A stretch of DNA of 64,000 nucleotides from Roseburia sp. AF12-17LB (lineage in GTDB: Bacteria > Bacillota > Clostridia > Lachnospirales > Lachnospiraceae): the NCBI RefSeq assembly GCF_003479605.1, contig NZ_QUHR01000001.1, forward strand, positions 186,001 to 250,000, written 5' to 3'. Numbering within the stretch: position 1 is the first letter of the stretch; every line of letters begins with the position of its first letter. This document shows positions 1 to 8,857 of this stretch, one piece after another. The notes beneath the pieces are model-generated. The model had not been told where the DNA came from and ran no database searches. It worked only from the letters and a program-made list of their open reading frames with translations. The translations under genes were made by a program, and so were the position numbers.

Positions 1-888
1 CTTTAGTTCGGTTGCAACGTCAATCATGCTTTCTCCGGAAGAAATCATATCATCGATAATCAGAACATCTTTTCCTTCTACGGAAGAACCTAAAAATTCA
101 TGTGCGACAATAGGGTTACGTCCGTCAACAATTCTACTGTAATCACGACGTTTGTAGAACATACCCATATCCAGACCAAGTACACTGGAAAGATAAATTG
201 CACGTCCGGTACCACCCTCATCCGGGCTGATAATCATCATGTGGTCAGAATCAATCTGTAAGTCAGGAACGTTTTTGCAGATACCTTTGATAAACTGGTA
301 TGCAGGCTGAACAGTTTCAAAACCACCCTTTAAAGGAATTGCATTCTGGACACGAGGGTCATGTGCATCAAATGTAATAATGTTGTCAACGCCCATGGCA
401 ACCAGTTCCTGTAAAGCCAGTGCACAGTCTAAAGATTCCCTGGTGCTTCTTCTATGCTGGCGGCTTTCATAAAGGAATGGGATGATAACAGTAATTCTTC
501 TTGCCTTGCCGCCAATTGCAGCAATAATTCTCTTTAAATCCTGATAATGATCGTCTGGGGACATATGGTTTGTCTGACCGCACAGAGAATAAGTAAGGCT
601 GTAGTTGGTGACATCAACCATAAGATAAAGGTCATAACCACGAACAGTTTCTTTGATCATTCCCTTTGCCTCGCCTGAACCAAAACGAGGGGTAACTGCT
701 TCAATGATATAAGAATCACGTTTGTAGCCCATAAAAGCTGCATCATTCTGGTGCTGATGCTGTCTTTCGTCTCTCCATTTGACAAGGTATTTGTCAACTT
801 TTTCTCCTAATTCCTGGCAGCTCTGTAATGGAATAATTCCAAGAGAACCAGTAGGAAGGGTTTCTAAGTTTCTTTCACTGTTTGACAT
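1..888 (-). CDS. prs: Ribose-phosphate pyrophosphokinase, 5' part (runs off the window)
   Basis: Makes PRPP from ribose 5-phosphate and ATP for nucleotide, His and Trp synthesis in the cytoplasm. My reading of the minus strand from the ATG at 888 gives 296 open codons up to the window edge, starting MSNSERNLETLP. Visible family signatures are the DAHDP stretch and, near the edge, the PRPP-binding loop IIDDMISSGESM. The N-terminus is longer than that of the Bacillus enzyme; I believe a long Prs form is common in Lachnospiraceae (from memory). A GGAGGAAC ribosome binding site precedes the ATG. The 3' end is missing because the window starts inside the gene, so this is not a real truncation. It is transcribed away from the replication genes on its right but on the same strand. 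Confidence 0.93.
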   Translation of the reverse strand, partial: MSNSERNLETLPTGSLGIIPLQSCQELGEKVDKYLVKWRDERQHQHQNDAAFMGYKRDSYIIEAVTPRFGSGEAKGMIKETVRGYDLYLMVDVTNYSLTYSLCGQTNHMSPDDHYQDLKRIIAAIGGKARRITVIIPFLYESRQHRRSTRESLDCALALQELVAMGVDNIITFDAHDPRVQNAIPLKGGFETVQPAYQFIKGICKNVPDLQIDSDHMMIISPDEGGTGRAIYLSSVLGLDMGMFYKRRDYSRIVDGRNPIVAHEFLGSSVEGKDVLIIDDMISSGESMIDVATELK

Positions 889-959
889 GAATAGGTTCCT
901 CCATAGAAATAATTTATCTTATATAGTTCAATAGATATAGCATCTAATTGAATGCGTAA

Positions 960-1952
960 TTAATGCAGCTTTTTCTTAAGACGGATATCGTCCCCAAAAA
1001 GCTTAATCATCGTATAGCTGCTGAAGATGCGGGAGCAGATACGCTCGGAATATACATCAGCAAGCTGGTCAATACTTAAATTCGTAGAAATCAATGTTGA
1101 TTTCTGACGCAGCATACGTTCGTTCAGACACAGGAAAAGCCGGGATGCCGTAAAGGAGTTGGCAAGCTCGGTTCCAAGGTCATCAATGATTAAAAGATCA
1201 CAGTCGAAGATATTCTGTCCGGCAGCAGAAGCTGCAGCGTCCTTCTGGAAAGTGTCCTTTTCAAATATATCAAATAATTGGAAAGCTGTAAAATAAATAA
1301 CGGAATGACCTTTATCTAAAAGCTCTTTGGCAACGCAGTTTGAAAGAAAAGTCTTACCGACACCGGTTGCTCCATAGAAAAAGAGATTTTCAAAAGAGGT
1401 GTCAAAATGCTCGATAAAGGACTTACAGTCTGCAACAGCTTTTTTTGCAGTATCATAAGCAGATAATCCGGTTGTGGGATTTATCTGCTCTTTGGAATAG
1501 TATGCATAAGAGAAATTCGAAAAATTCTCTTTTGCTAAAATATCTTTTACATTAGACTGCGTATAGACTAAATCAATGGCAGCCTGTACAAAACAATGAC
1601 AGCGTTCATTTCCAATATAACCGGTATCCTTACAGTCCTTACAGGTATAAACCGGTTCCAGATAATCAGCCGGATAGCCCAGAGAAGCAATCAGATTCCG
1701 TTTCTCCCTGCGAAGAGCAGCAAGCTGTTCTTTTAATGAAGAGAGAACAGAGGAATCTTCTGCTCCATCATCAGATAAAAGCTGTTTTGCACTTGCTACT
1801 GAGATAGAAGAAATCTCGTTGTCTATTTCTGTAAGGCGCGGACATTTTCCGTAGACTTCCTGAATGCGTTCATCCAGAAGATGCTGATTGTGAAACTGTC
1901 TGGCATTATATTGCCGGATTAAAGTATCGTATTGTGAATTATTAAGAGACAT
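960..1952 (-). CDS. DnaC/DnaI-like helicase loader ATPase
   Basis: AAA+ ATPase expected to load the replicative helicase during initiation or restart. The 330-residue protein has a coiled N-terminal region, a zinc-binding-like cluster (CKDC at 104-107 and CHC at 118-120), a Walker A GATGVGKT at 194-201 and a Walker B LLIIDDLG at 253-260. This matches the DnaC/DnaI/IstB ATP-binding family. IstB, the transposition helper, has a similar core, but no transposase is adjacent and a DnaD protein lies directly upstream, which favours the primosome role. It sits 34 bp downstream of the DnaD gene and is very likely co-transcribed with it. It corresponds in role to B. subtilis DnaI, but I leave the symbol empty because the family is named inconsistently. 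Confidence 0.85.
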   Translation of the reverse strand: MSLNNSQYDTLIRQYNARQFHNQHLLDERIQEVYGKCPRLTEIDNEISSISVASAKQLLSDDGAEDSSVLSSLKEQLAALRREKRNLIASLGYPADYLEPVYTCKDCKDTGYIGNERCHCFVQAAIDLVYTQSNVKDILAKENFSNFSYAYYSKEQINPTTGLSAYDTAKKAVADCKSFIEHFDTSFENLFFYGATGVGKTFLSNCVAKELLDKGHSVIYFTAFQLFDIFEKDTFQKDAAASAAGQNIFDCDLLIIDDLGTELANSFTASRLFLCLNERMLRQKSTLISTNLSIDQLADVYSERICSRIFSSYTMIKLFGDDIRLKKKLH

Positions 1953-1986
1953 GAAATGCTCCTTTAGTATTCCTGAAAAAAGTGTC

Positions 1987-3015
1987 TTAATTATTTAAGA
2001 GCTGTTTTTCAAGCTGTTCAAAATTATAGGTACGCTGTGAAAAATTGTTAAACCGGTTGGCGGCAGTCTTGTTTACGGTGACATTGCGGGAAGAAGATGC
2101 CTTGCTTTTTTTGTAAGCAGTGTCTAATATAGCAATATCCTCTAAATGGTGGATATTGCATTTATGCCAGTTCTCTAAGATGGTATCGGCATACTGGAAG
2201 CTTGGCTGATTTGTCGCCTGCAGTGTCCGTTTGCATGCCTCGGAAATGATATCCAGTGTAAATCCAAACTGGCTGGTCCATTTATCTACCAGTTCAAGTT
2301 CGTATTCAGCCAGTTTTCTGCCGCTGATTCCAAATGCCTTCATGACACCATAATGTGTCTGCTTATAGGCACTGGAAGAACGTCTGGCATCTTCCGCAGT
2401 ACGGATAGAAGAAGCAGACCAGGAAAGGGCAATCTTGTCCATATAGCGGATGCTCTTATGACCGTTGTCCACACAGGATTCTACCAGATATTCAATCAGG
2501 TCTGTGGAGAATTTTAATTCATCTGACCAGTAAAGAATGGTTTCATAATCTTTGATGGACAAAGGATGTCCGATATAGCGTTCAATAATGAATAATAAAT
2601 CGCTGGAAGCCTCATCATTCTGGAAAGACAGAATCTGGTCTTTCGTATAGGATGGACGGATATCTACAGAAGATGCTTCCGTAGGCTTTTCTGCATGTTC
2701 AGAATCCTGCGTAACCGCAGAAACAGGCTCACACAGGCAGATGCCGGTAAGCTGTTCGCCGGAATTATATTCTAACTGGAGTAAGTGTTTCTTCTCCCAG
2801 TATTTTAAGGCACGTTTAATATCCTTTTCTGTATGGTCGAATTTATCAGCCATCTTAGAAATGGAAAAATTCTCAGCTGCGTTGATGCAGCGGAGTAAAT
2901 ATAAATAAATTTTTACAAATTCTCCATTGGCATCTGCCATATACTCATCAATAAAGGTATTGGATACGCAGGTAACCGTGGATTTGCTTTTCGTATGTAA
3001 TGTTATGTCTGTCAT
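1987..3015 (-). CDS. DnaD-domain replication protein
   Basis: Primosome component that remodels DNA and helps recruit the helicase loader. The 342-residue protein has an N-terminal winged-helix-like part (about 15-95, with FVKIYLYLLRC and EKDIKRALKYW), an acidic linker, and a DnaB/DnaD C-terminal domain from about 145 containing the DLIEYLVESC and YMDKIALSW stretches typical of the family. A longer frame exists upstream, but the ATG at 3015 is chosen because GAGGGAG lies 6 nt before it. It is the first gene of a two-gene unit with the helicase loader. A near-consensus promoter at 3041-3069 and DnaA-box-like sites further upstream suggest replication-linked control. Confidence 0.85.
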   Translation of the reverse strand: MTDITLHTKSKSTVTCVSNTFIDEYMADANGEFVKIYLYLLRCINAAENFSISKMADKFDHTEKDIKRALKYWEKKHLLQLEYNSGEQLTGICLCEPVSAVTQDSEHAEKPTEASSVDIRPSYTKDQILSFQNDEASSDLLFIIERYIGHPLSIKDYETILYWSDELKFSTDLIEYLVESCVDNGHKSIRYMDKIALSWSASSIRTAEDARRSSSAYKQTHYGVMKAFGISGRKLAEYELELVDKWTSQFGFTLDIISEACKRTLQATNQPSFQYADTILENWHKCNIHHLEDIAILDTAYKKSKASSSRNVTVNKTAANRFNNFSQRTYNFEQLEKQLLNN

Positions 3016-3040
3016 AAGAACTCCCTCTTTCACCGACCAC

Positions 3041-3069
3041 ATTATAGCATATGAATCTAAAATTGAGAA
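3041..3069 (-). promoter_or_regulatory. Sigma-A-type promoter of the dnaD-dnaI unit
   Basis: On the minus strand TTCTCA (3069-3064) is followed by a 17-nt spacer and a perfect TATAAT (3046-3041), 26 nt before the DnaD start codon. The -10 match is exact and the -35 matches 4 of 6. Confidence 0.55.
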
Positions 3070-3134
3070 GTCTTATTTTAACCAAAAATCCAGTAAAATC
3101 AAGGGTTTCCACATTTGCGCAGAATTGTGAATAA

Positions 3135-3298
3135 TGTGGATAACTTTCTTTTGAAAGTGCATTATGGTAACTGAAATGGGAGCAGTTTGGCGGTTAATGC
3201 AGATAGAATGGCGATTTTCAAAAATACATTATGTAAACAAAAAAATCCACATCCATAATTCACAAAAATGTGAATTACGATGTGGATAATGTGGATAA
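3135..3298. promoter_or_regulatory. Three DnaA-box-like sequences between murC and dnaD
   Basis: The nonamer TGTGGATAA (reverse complement TTATCCACA, the consensus DnaA box) occurs exactly three times: 3135-3143, 3281-3289 and 3290-3298. All are in the same orientation and the last two are directly adjacent. They lie upstream of the dnaD-dnaI operon, so DnaA-dependent control of primosome genes is a reasonable inference. The site at 3281 partly overlaps the stem of the murC terminator, so part of the match could have a different cause. Confidence 0.5.
3239..3286 (-). terminator. Terminator downstream of murC
   Basis: An inverted repeat of about 18 bp (arms 3246-3264 and 3269-3286) with a 4-nt A loop is followed, reading on the minus strand, by seven T residues (3245-3239). 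It begins 13 bp after the murC stop codon, which fits a Rho-independent terminator. Confidence 0.7.
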
Positions 3299-4678
3299 CT
3301 ACTGCTGAAGCAGGTGTTCTCCTATAAGATACACGTCTCCGGCCCCCATAGTTATCAACAAATCATTGTTTATGCATTTTTCCGATAAAAATTTTTCAAT
3401 CTCATCAAAAGACGGGAAGTAATAACTTTCCTGACCGTTTTTCTGAAGCTCTGCCAAAAGGTCTTTGGAAGAAATTCCGATCGTATTTTTCTCTCTGGCG
3501 GCATAGATGTCTGCAAGGACTACAATATCTGCCATGGAAAGTACCCGGGCAAAATCACTTAAGAATGCCTTGGTTCTGGAATAAGTGTGTGGCTGGAAAA
3601 CGCAGATAATCCGTCCGTGTGGATAATTCCGGGCTGCGGTTAATGTAGCAGCTACTTCAGTCGGATGATGGGCATAATCATCGATAACGGTGATACCGTT
3701 CTTTGTTCCTTTGTATTCAAAACGACGTTTGGTGCCGCCAAACTGAAGCAGTCCCTTTTTGATAACATCCAAAGGAAGACCGAGATTTAAGCAAAGCGCA
3801 ATGGCAGCCAGTGAATTGGAGACATTATGCTTGCCTGGAACACTTAAGGAAACGGTTCCTAAGTCTTCGGTTTTGTGCATCAGAGTATATGTGCCGCAGG
3901 CATGGTCATTATAAGTAATATTTTTAGCATAAAAGTCATCGTTTTCGCATAAACCATAAGTAGTGACGCTACAGGACAAATTGTTGGTAATCTGATCTAA
4001 AGCTGCAATCTGGCCGTTGATGATTAATACACCATCAGGTGCAGTATTTCCGGCAAATTCATGGAAAGAACGGCGGATATCATCGATATCTTTGAAGAAG
4101 TCGAGATGCTCAGCTTCCACACTGGTGATGATACTGTATTTCGGATGAAAATGCAGGAAACTGTTGGTATATTCGCAGGCCTCGGTAATGAATACTTCTG
4201 AACCACCTACGCGGATATTTCCACCGATTGCTTCTAAGATACCACCAACACTGATTGTAGGGTCAGCCTTTGCAACAAGAAGAATCTGTGAAATCATGGA
4301 TGTGGTAGTGGTTTTTCCATGGGTACCGGCAACTGCAATGGATTTCTTATAGTTATCCATAATCTGTCCAAGCAGTTCTGCACGGGAAAGCATTGGAATA
4401 CCGGCATCTACGGCTGCTTTAAATTCCTCATTGTCCTCGCGGATGGCAGCAGTATAGACAACCAGTGCAGGACGGATGGATAAGTTAGATGCTTTCTGGC
4501 CAATGTAAATGGCTGCGCCTTTTTTTGCAAGGCTGTCGGTAAGCGCAGACTGCTTTGCATCAGAACCGGAAATGGTAAAACCTTCTTCCAGCAAGATTTC
4601 TGCAAGACCACTCATACTGATACCGCCAATACCGATAAAATGTACATGAATAGGTTCTTCAAAATTTAATGAATACAT
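3299..4678 (-). CDS. murC: UDP-N-acetylmuramate--L-alanine ligase
   Basis: Adds L-alanine to UDP-MurNAc, the first amino acid step of the peptidoglycan stem peptide, in the cytoplasm. The 459-residue length is normal for MurC. Domain 1 carries the Rossmann glycine motif GIGGISMSG (16-24), domain 2 the ATP-binding loop AGTHGKTT (117-124), and the C-terminal domain has the IDDYAHHPTE signature characteristic of MurC. The start MYSLNF is supported by its position close to the conserved glycine motif. It is divergent from glgC on its right, and a terminator follows its stop codon. In this genome murC stands away from the other mur genes of the window (murA at 16.5 kb, murF at 55.7 kb). Confidence 0.97.
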   Translation of the reverse strand: MYSLNFEEPIHVHFIGIGGISMSGLAEILLEEGFTISGSDAKQSALTDSLAKKGAAIYIGQKASNLSIRPALVVYTAAIREDNEEFKAAVDAGIPMLSRAELLGQIMDNYKKSIAVAGTHGKTTTTSMISQILLVAKADPTISVGGILEAIGGNIRVGGSEVFITEACEYTNSFLHFHPKYSIITSVEAEHLDFFKDIDDIRRSFHEFAGNTAPDGVLIINGQIAALDQITNNLSCSVTTYGLCENDDFYAKNITYNDHACGTYTLMHKTEDLGTVSLSVPGKHNVSNSLAAIALCLNLGLPLDVIKKGLLQFGGTKRRFEYKGTKNGITVIDDYAHHPTEVAATLTAARNYPHGRIICVFQPHTYSRTKAFLSDFARVLSMADIVVLADIYAAREKNTIGISSKDLLAELQKNGQESYYFPSFDEIEKFLSEKCINNDLLITMGAGDVYLIGEHLLQQ

Positions 4679-4895
4679 AATTCTTTACCTGCCTGACTTA
4701 TAATTTCGTTTCTTGAGAAAAGATTTCTTCCTAATATTATAACCATATGCAGGGAATTTGCAAATCTATTTTGTCTGTCAGGAAAAAAGAATGCAAAATA
4801 ATGGAGGTGATTTTGTAAAAATGACAAGAAATGTTTGAAAATTGTCTAAAATGACTAAAATTTGCAAAAAAAGATAAAATAATTATACAAAATGC

Positions 4896-4924
4896 TGTAC
4901 AACATATGGGCAGTGTGTTATACT
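4896..4924 (+). promoter_or_regulatory. Putative promoter of the glgC-glgD operon
   Basis: TGTACA (4896-4901), a 17-nt spacer and TATACT (4919-4924) lie 46 nt before the glgC start, in the 292-bp divergent region between murC and glgC. That region is otherwise AT-rich and shows no other gene. Confidence 0.45.
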
Positions 4925-4970
4925 TTTGTTATACCAAAATGACCTGATTTTATGACGAGAGGTGAATGAC

Positions 4971-6245
4971 GTGATTAAGAAAGAAATGATAGCCATGCTT
5001 TTGGCGGGCGGACAAGGAAGCCGTCTTGGAGTATTAACTTCCGGTGTAGCGAAGCCTGCAGTCGCATTTGGAGGAAAGTATCGTATTATCGACTTTCCAT
5101 TGAGCAACTGCATCAACTCAGGTATTGATACCGTCGGAGTGCTGACACAGTATCAGCCATTGAGATTAAACAGACATATTGGAATTGGAATTCCGTGGGA
5201 CTTAGACCGTAATAACGGAGGAGTAACGGTTCTTCCACCATATGAGAGAAGTGATAACAGTGAATGGTATACTGGTACAGCAAATGCGATTTACCAGAAC
5301 CTGAAATATATGGAGACTTATAATCCGGATTATGTGCTGATTTTATCAGGCGACCATATTTATAAGATGGATTATGAAGTAATGCTTGATTTCCATAAGG
5401 AAAATAATGCAGACGTAACAATTGCAGCAATGCCTGTTCCAATAGAAGAAGCAAGCCGTTTTGGTGTGGTTATAACAGACGAAAATAAAAAAATTAAAGA
5501 GTTCGAGGAAAAACCGGAACATCCGAGAAGTAACCTCGCATCCATGGGAATATACATATTCAACTGGAAAGTGTTGCGTGACAGTTTAATTGCCATGAAG
5601 GATCAGAGCAATTGTGACTTTGGAAAACATATTATTCCATACTGCCACGAGAATGGAAAGCGTTTATTTGCTTATGAATTCAATGGTTACTGGAAGGATG
5701 TTGGAACACTTTCATCCTATTGGGAAGCAAATATGGAATTGATTGATCTGATTCCGGAATTTAACCTTTATGAAGAATACTGGAAGATTTATACCAAGAG
5801 CGATAATGTAGCTCCGCAGTATCTTGCAGCAGAGTCCAAGGTGGATACCAGCATTATCGGAGAAGGTGCTGAAATTTATGGAGAAGTGCAGAATTCTGTA
5901 ATTGGTGCAGGAGTCCGGATTGAAAAGGGTGCGGTGGTACACAATTCCATTATCATGAAAGAATGTGTGATTGGAGAGAATACTGTGGTGGAGAAATCCA
6001 TTATTGCAGATAAGACCATTGTTGGAGCAGACTGCCACTTAGGCGTAGGTGAGTATGCACCAAGCACATTAAATGAGAAAGTATATGCATCGGATCTGGT
6101 TACTATCGGAGAAGATTCTGTAATACCAGACGGAGTTTCAATTGGAAAAAATACAGCGATTTCCGGAGTGACGGAACCGTCAGATTATCCAGATGGAATG
6201 TTAGCAGGCGGTGGAGCTATTATTAAGGAAGGTGACAGAATATGA
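4971..6245 (+). CDS. glgC: Glucose-1-phosphate adenylyltransferase, catalytic subunit
   Basis: Makes ADP-glucose from glucose 1-phosphate and ATP, the committed step of glycogen synthesis. The protein (424 residues) opens with [14 protein letters not shown]; the nucleotide-binding GGQGSRL is at 13-19, followed by [11 protein letters not shown] and the GDHIYKMDY and FEEKP motifs of the sugar nucleotidyltransferase fold, then a left-handed beta-helix of hexapeptide repeats (ending in VSIGKNTAI). A GTG at 4962 is also in frame, but the GTG at 4971 has an AGAGGTG ribosome binding site at proper spacing and gives the usual family N-terminus. The stop codon overlaps the glgD start by 4 nt (ATGA), implying translational coupling. 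Confidence 0.96.
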   Translation: MIKKEMIAMLLAGGQGSRLGVLTSGVAKPAVAFGGKYRIIDFPLSNCINSGIDTVGVLTQYQPLRLNRHIGIGIPWDLDRNNGGVTVLPPYERSDNSEWYTGTANAIYQNLKYMETYNPDYVLILSGDHIYKMDYEVMLDFHKENNADVTIAAMPVPIEEASRFGVVITDENKKIKEFEEKPEHPRSNLASMGIYIFNWKVLRDSLIAMKDQSNCDFGKHIIPYCHENGKRLFAYEFNGYWKDVGTLSSYWEANMELIDLIPEFNLYEEYWKIYTKSDNVAPQYLAAESKVDTSIIGEGAEIYGEVQNSVIGAGVRIEKGAVVHNSIIMKECVIGENTVVEKSIIADKTIVGADCHLGVGEYAPSTLNEKVYASDLVTIGEDSVIPDGVSIGKNTAISGVTEPSDYPDGMLAGGGAIIKEGDRI

Positions 6246-7360
6246 AGGCATTAGGATTAATTTTAGCAGGTGGAAACAATCATCGTATGCAGGAACTTTC
6301 CAGCAAGCGTGCAATTGCAGCAATGCCAATCGGTGGAAGTTACCGATGCATTGATTTTGCATTGAGTAATATGAGCAACTCACATGTTCAGACCGTTGCA
6401 GTGCTGACTCAGTATAATGCACGTTCTTTAAATGAACATTTAAGTTCATCCAAATGGTGGGATTTTGGAAGAAAACAGGGAGGTCTTTATACCTTCACTC
6501 CTACTGTAACCGCTGACAACAGCTGGTGGTACAGAGGAACTGCAGATGCAATGTACCAGAACATTGATTTCTTGAAAAAACGTCATGAGCCATATGTAAT
6601 TATTACAGGTGGTGATTGTGTATACAAGCTGGATTACAATAAGGTATTGGATTACCATATTGAGAAGAAAGCTGATATAACTGTTGTGTGCAAGGATATG
6701 CCGGAAGGCGCAGATATCAGCCGCTTTGGTGTAATCCGCATGAATGAAGAATCCAGAATCACAGAGTTTGAAGAGAAACCTATGGTATCCAGCTCTAATA
6801 CAATTTCTACCGGTATTTATATCATCCGCAGAAGACAGCTGATTGAAATGTTAGAGCGGAGCGGTCAGGAAGACAGATGGGATTTCGTTACAGATATTCT
6901 GATTCGTTATAAGAATATGAAACGAATTTATGGATATAAAATGGAAGATTACTGGAGCAATATTGCAACAGTAGATTCATATTACAATACAAATATGGAT
7001 TTCCTGAAACCGGATGTGAGAAATTACTTCTTCCGTGAGACACCGCATATCTATTCGAAAGTAGATGATTATCCACCAGCAAAATACAATGCAGGTTCTG
7101 ATGTGAAGAACAGCCTGATTTCCAGTGGATGTATCATCAACAGTAAAATAGAAAATTCTGTATTGTTTAAAAATGTGTTTGTAGGAAAGAATTGTGTAAT
7201 CAAGAATTCCATTATTCTCAATGACGTATACATTGGAGATAATACGCATATTGAAAACTGTATCGTGGAAAGCCGTGGAACGCTGAAAGCCAACACGTAT
7301 TATTGCGGTGACGACGGAGTAAAGGTTGTACTTGAGCGCAATGACAGATATGCACTGTAG
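6242..7360 (+). CDS. glgD: Glucose-1-phosphate adenylyltransferase, GlgD subunit
   Basis: Partner of GlgC in Gram-positive ADP-glucose pyrophosphorylases; in studied Firmicutes GlgD is poorly active alone and stimulates GlgC. The 372-residue protein keeps the fold ([14 protein letters not shown] and a C-terminal beta-helix) but has GGNNHRM where GlgC has GGQGSRL, a diverged nucleotide-binding loop consistent with a regulatory role. It overlaps glgC by 4 nt and is followed 39 bp later by spoVG. No glycogen synthase, branching enzyme or phosphorylase is in the window, so the rest of the pathway must be elsewhere. Confidence 0.95.
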   Translation: MKALGLILAGGNNHRMQELSSKRAIAAMPIGGSYRCIDFALSNMSNSHVQTVAVLTQYNARSLNEHLSSSKWWDFGRKQGGLYTFTPTVTADNSWWYRGTADAMYQNIDFLKKRHEPYVIITGGDCVYKLDYNKVLDYHIEKKADITVVCKDMPEGADISRFGVIRMNEESRITEFEEKPMVSSSNTISTGIYIIRRRQLIEMLERSGQEDRWDFVTDILIRYKNMKRIYGYKMEDYWSNIATVDSYYNTNMDFLKPDVRNYFFRETPHIYSKVDDYPPAKYNAGSDVKNSLISSGCIINSKIENSVLFKNVFVGKNCVIKNSIILNDVYIGDNTHIENCIVESRGTLKANTYYCGDDGVKVVLERNDRYAL

Positions 7361-7399
7361 GCAGAAGACTTAAGAGAAAGGCGTGAAGGGGGTAACATA

Positions 7400-7669
7400 A
7401 TGCAGATTACAGATGTAAGAATACGTAAAGTTGAAAAAGAAGGTAAAATGAAAGCTGTGGTATCTATTACCATAGATGAAGAATTTGTTGTACATGATAT
7501 CAAGGTGATTGACGGAGAGAAGGGACTCTTCATTGCAATGCCAAGCCGCAAGGCTGCTGATGGGGAATACAGAGACATTGCACATCCAATTAACTCAGAT
7601 ACCAGAAATAAGATACAGCAGATTATTTTAGAAAAGTACGAAAGTGAAATCGCAGCTGAGGAGGCGTAA
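7400..7669 (+). CDS. spoVG: SpoVG family regulator
   Basis: Small RNA/DNA-binding regulator conserved in Firmicutes and linked to sporulation septation and virulence or capsule control in other species. The 89-residue sequence begins [11 protein letters not shown] and contains the family's [12 protein letters not shown] and FIAMPSRK segments, with the usual length. A strong AAGGGGG ribosome binding site precedes it. It lies between glgD and the truncated glmU; spoVG next to glmU is a conserved arrangement in Bacillales and Clostridia. A clear terminator follows at 7696-7728, and a 208-bp inverted-repeat element now separates it from glmU. Confidence 0.97.
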   Translation: MQITDVRIRKVEKEGKMKAVVSITIDEEFVVHDIKVIDGEKGLFIAMPSRKAADGEYRDIAHPINSDTRNKIQQIILEKYESEIAAEEA

Positions 7670-7695
7670 CACGTACATAGAATAAGGAAGACGAG

Positions 7696-7728
7696 CAGGC
7701 TGTCACAGAAATGTGGCAGCCTGTTTTT
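7696..7728 (+). terminator. Terminator of glgC-glgD-spoVG
   Basis: A 12-bp stem (7696-7707 with 7712-7723, one G-T pair) with a GAAA tetraloop is followed by five T residues. It ends the glycogen/spoVG transcription unit. Confidence 0.85.
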
Positions 7729-7772
7729 CACACTTCTTTTTTTGAACAATTGATAGAATGAAGTATAAATAT

Positions 7773-7980
7773 GCCGTGGGGCAAATGAGAAAGCATGAAA
7801 AAGACTGTTAGGAGCACTTGGAATTTCGGGCGAAAACAGACAACGCCGGCACAGGGAAGTGCCGGCGAGGAGCAAGCAACATGGATGTTGATTTGCGCCG
7901 GTTGTCAGAACTGATAAAAATTTTTTCAAAATTCTTAGTGCTCCTTATAGTCTTTTTCGCTTTTCCATTTGCCCCACGGC
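7773..7980. repeat. Inverted-repeat element, family 1, copy 1 (MITE-like)
   Basis: A 208-bp segment between spoVG and glmU whose ends are inverted repeats of about 37 bp (left from GCCGTGGGGCAAATG; right end reads CATTTGCCCCACGGC). Inside are a second inverted repeat (GGAGCACTTGGAATTT near 7811 against AAATTCTTAGTGCTCC near 7930) and a hairpin with arms GCCGGCAC and GTGCCGGC (7845-7866), loop AGGGAA. The same core occurs at 44835-45156 and 45242-45315. It codes for no plausible protein. It may be a miniature mobile element or a structured RNA. Confidence 0.75.
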
Positions 7981-8020
7981 AGATTTACATTGTCATCTAT
8001 TTCATATTTTGGAAAAAAGG

Positions 8021-8049
8021 ATGACAAATTTCTGAGAAAGAAGTATACT
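8021..8049 (+). promoter_or_regulatory. Promoter of the glmU-pth-mfd unit
   Basis: ATGACA (8021-8026), a 17-nt spacer and TATACT (8044-8049) lie just downstream of the inverted-repeat element and 56 nt before the glmU start. Confidence 0.5.
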
Positions 8050-8104
8050 AAAATGTAACAGTATTTTCGGCAGAAAGCCGGAGAGGAATAAAGAGGATAA
8101 AAAT

Positions 8105-8857
8105 ATGGAAGCATTAAAAGCGGTAATATTGGCAGCTGGAAAGGGAACCAGAATGCAGTCAGACCTTCCGAAAGTAGTGCATACAATAGACGGAAAGTGT
8201 CTGGTAGATTATGTAATTGAAGCGGCAGAAGGAGCAGGAGCGGAGGATATCTGTCTGGTGGTAGGCTATAAGCATGAAGAGGTAGAGAATACCATTTCAC
8301 ATAAAGATGATGTAACATTTGTACTGCAGGAGCAGCAGCTTGGAACTGGTCATGCGGTAAAATGTGCCAAGGATTTTCTGGGAAAAGATGGACATACACT
8401 GATTCTTTTTGGAGATGCGCCACTGATTACATCTGCAACCTTAAAGCAGCTTTTGGAGCATCATATCCAGCATAAAAATGCAGTAACCGTATTGTCAGCA
8501 ACGATAGATGACCCGACCGGATACGGAAGAATTATCCGCAATGAATCAGGAGAATTTATAAAGAGCGTAGAACATAAGGATGCAAACGAGGAAGAGTTGA
8601 AATCCCATGAGATTAATTCCGGAATGTATGTGTTTAATACCTGGGAATTATCACAGGCATTGGATAAGATTCAGCCGAATAATGCACAGGGTGAATATTA
8701 TCTGCCGGATACGCTTACGATATTAAAGGATAAAGGACTTCGTGTAGATGCATTTGCACTGGAAAGCCCGGAAGACATCAATGGAGTAAATGACCAGAAG
8801 CAGTTAGAATCAGCTGCAGAAATCATCAGAAGAAGGAAGAAAGAATGTACATTATAG
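8105..8857 (+). CDS. GlmU-like uridylyltransferase domain only (no acetyltransferase domain)
   Basis: A 250-residue protein corresponding to the N-terminal half of GlmU, which makes UDP-GlcNAc from GlcNAc-1-P and UTP. It has the nucleotide-binding LAAGKGTRM at 9-17, QLGTGHA, GDAPLIT and EINSGMYVF. Full GlmU is about 455 residues with a C-terminal left-handed beta-helix that acetylates GlcN-1-P. Here the frame ends at a TAG inside the start of pth (13-nt overlap), and no hexapeptide repeats follow in any frame. Either the acetyl step is done by another protein or this enzyme uses another sugar phosphate. The gene order spoVG-glmU-pth-mfd supports descent from glmU. I withhold the symbol because half the protein is absent. 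Confidence 0.85.
   Translation: MEALKAVILAAGKGTRMQSDLPKVVHTIDGKCLVDYVIEAAEGAGAEDICLVVGYKHEEVENTISHKDDVTFVLQEQQLGTGHAVKCAKDFLGKDGHTLILFGDAPLITSATLKQLLEHHIQHKNAVTVLSATIDDPTGYGRIIRNESGEFIKSVEHKDANEEELKSHEINSGMYVFNTWELSQALDKIQPNNAQGEYYLPDTLTILKDKGLRVDAFALESPEDINGVNDQKQLESAAEIIRRRKKECTL

Noticed and set aside
960..1952. IstB transposition helper (insertion sequence)
   Set aside because: The ATPase core is similar, but no IstA, terminal repeats or target duplication is visible and the neighbour is a DnaD gene.
6242..7360. Second copy of glgC
   Set aside because: The diverged nucleotide-binding loop and short length fit GlgD, the normal partner, rather than a duplicated GlgC.
7300..7929. A 209-codon minus-strand frame across spoVG and the inverted-repeat element
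   Set aside because: It covers spoVG in antisense and a self-complementary repeat; no credible protein features.
7818..8024. A 68-codon plus-strand frame inside the inverted-repeat element
   Set aside because: Its sequence follows from the repeat arms; the start lacks a good site and the other copies do not keep the frame.
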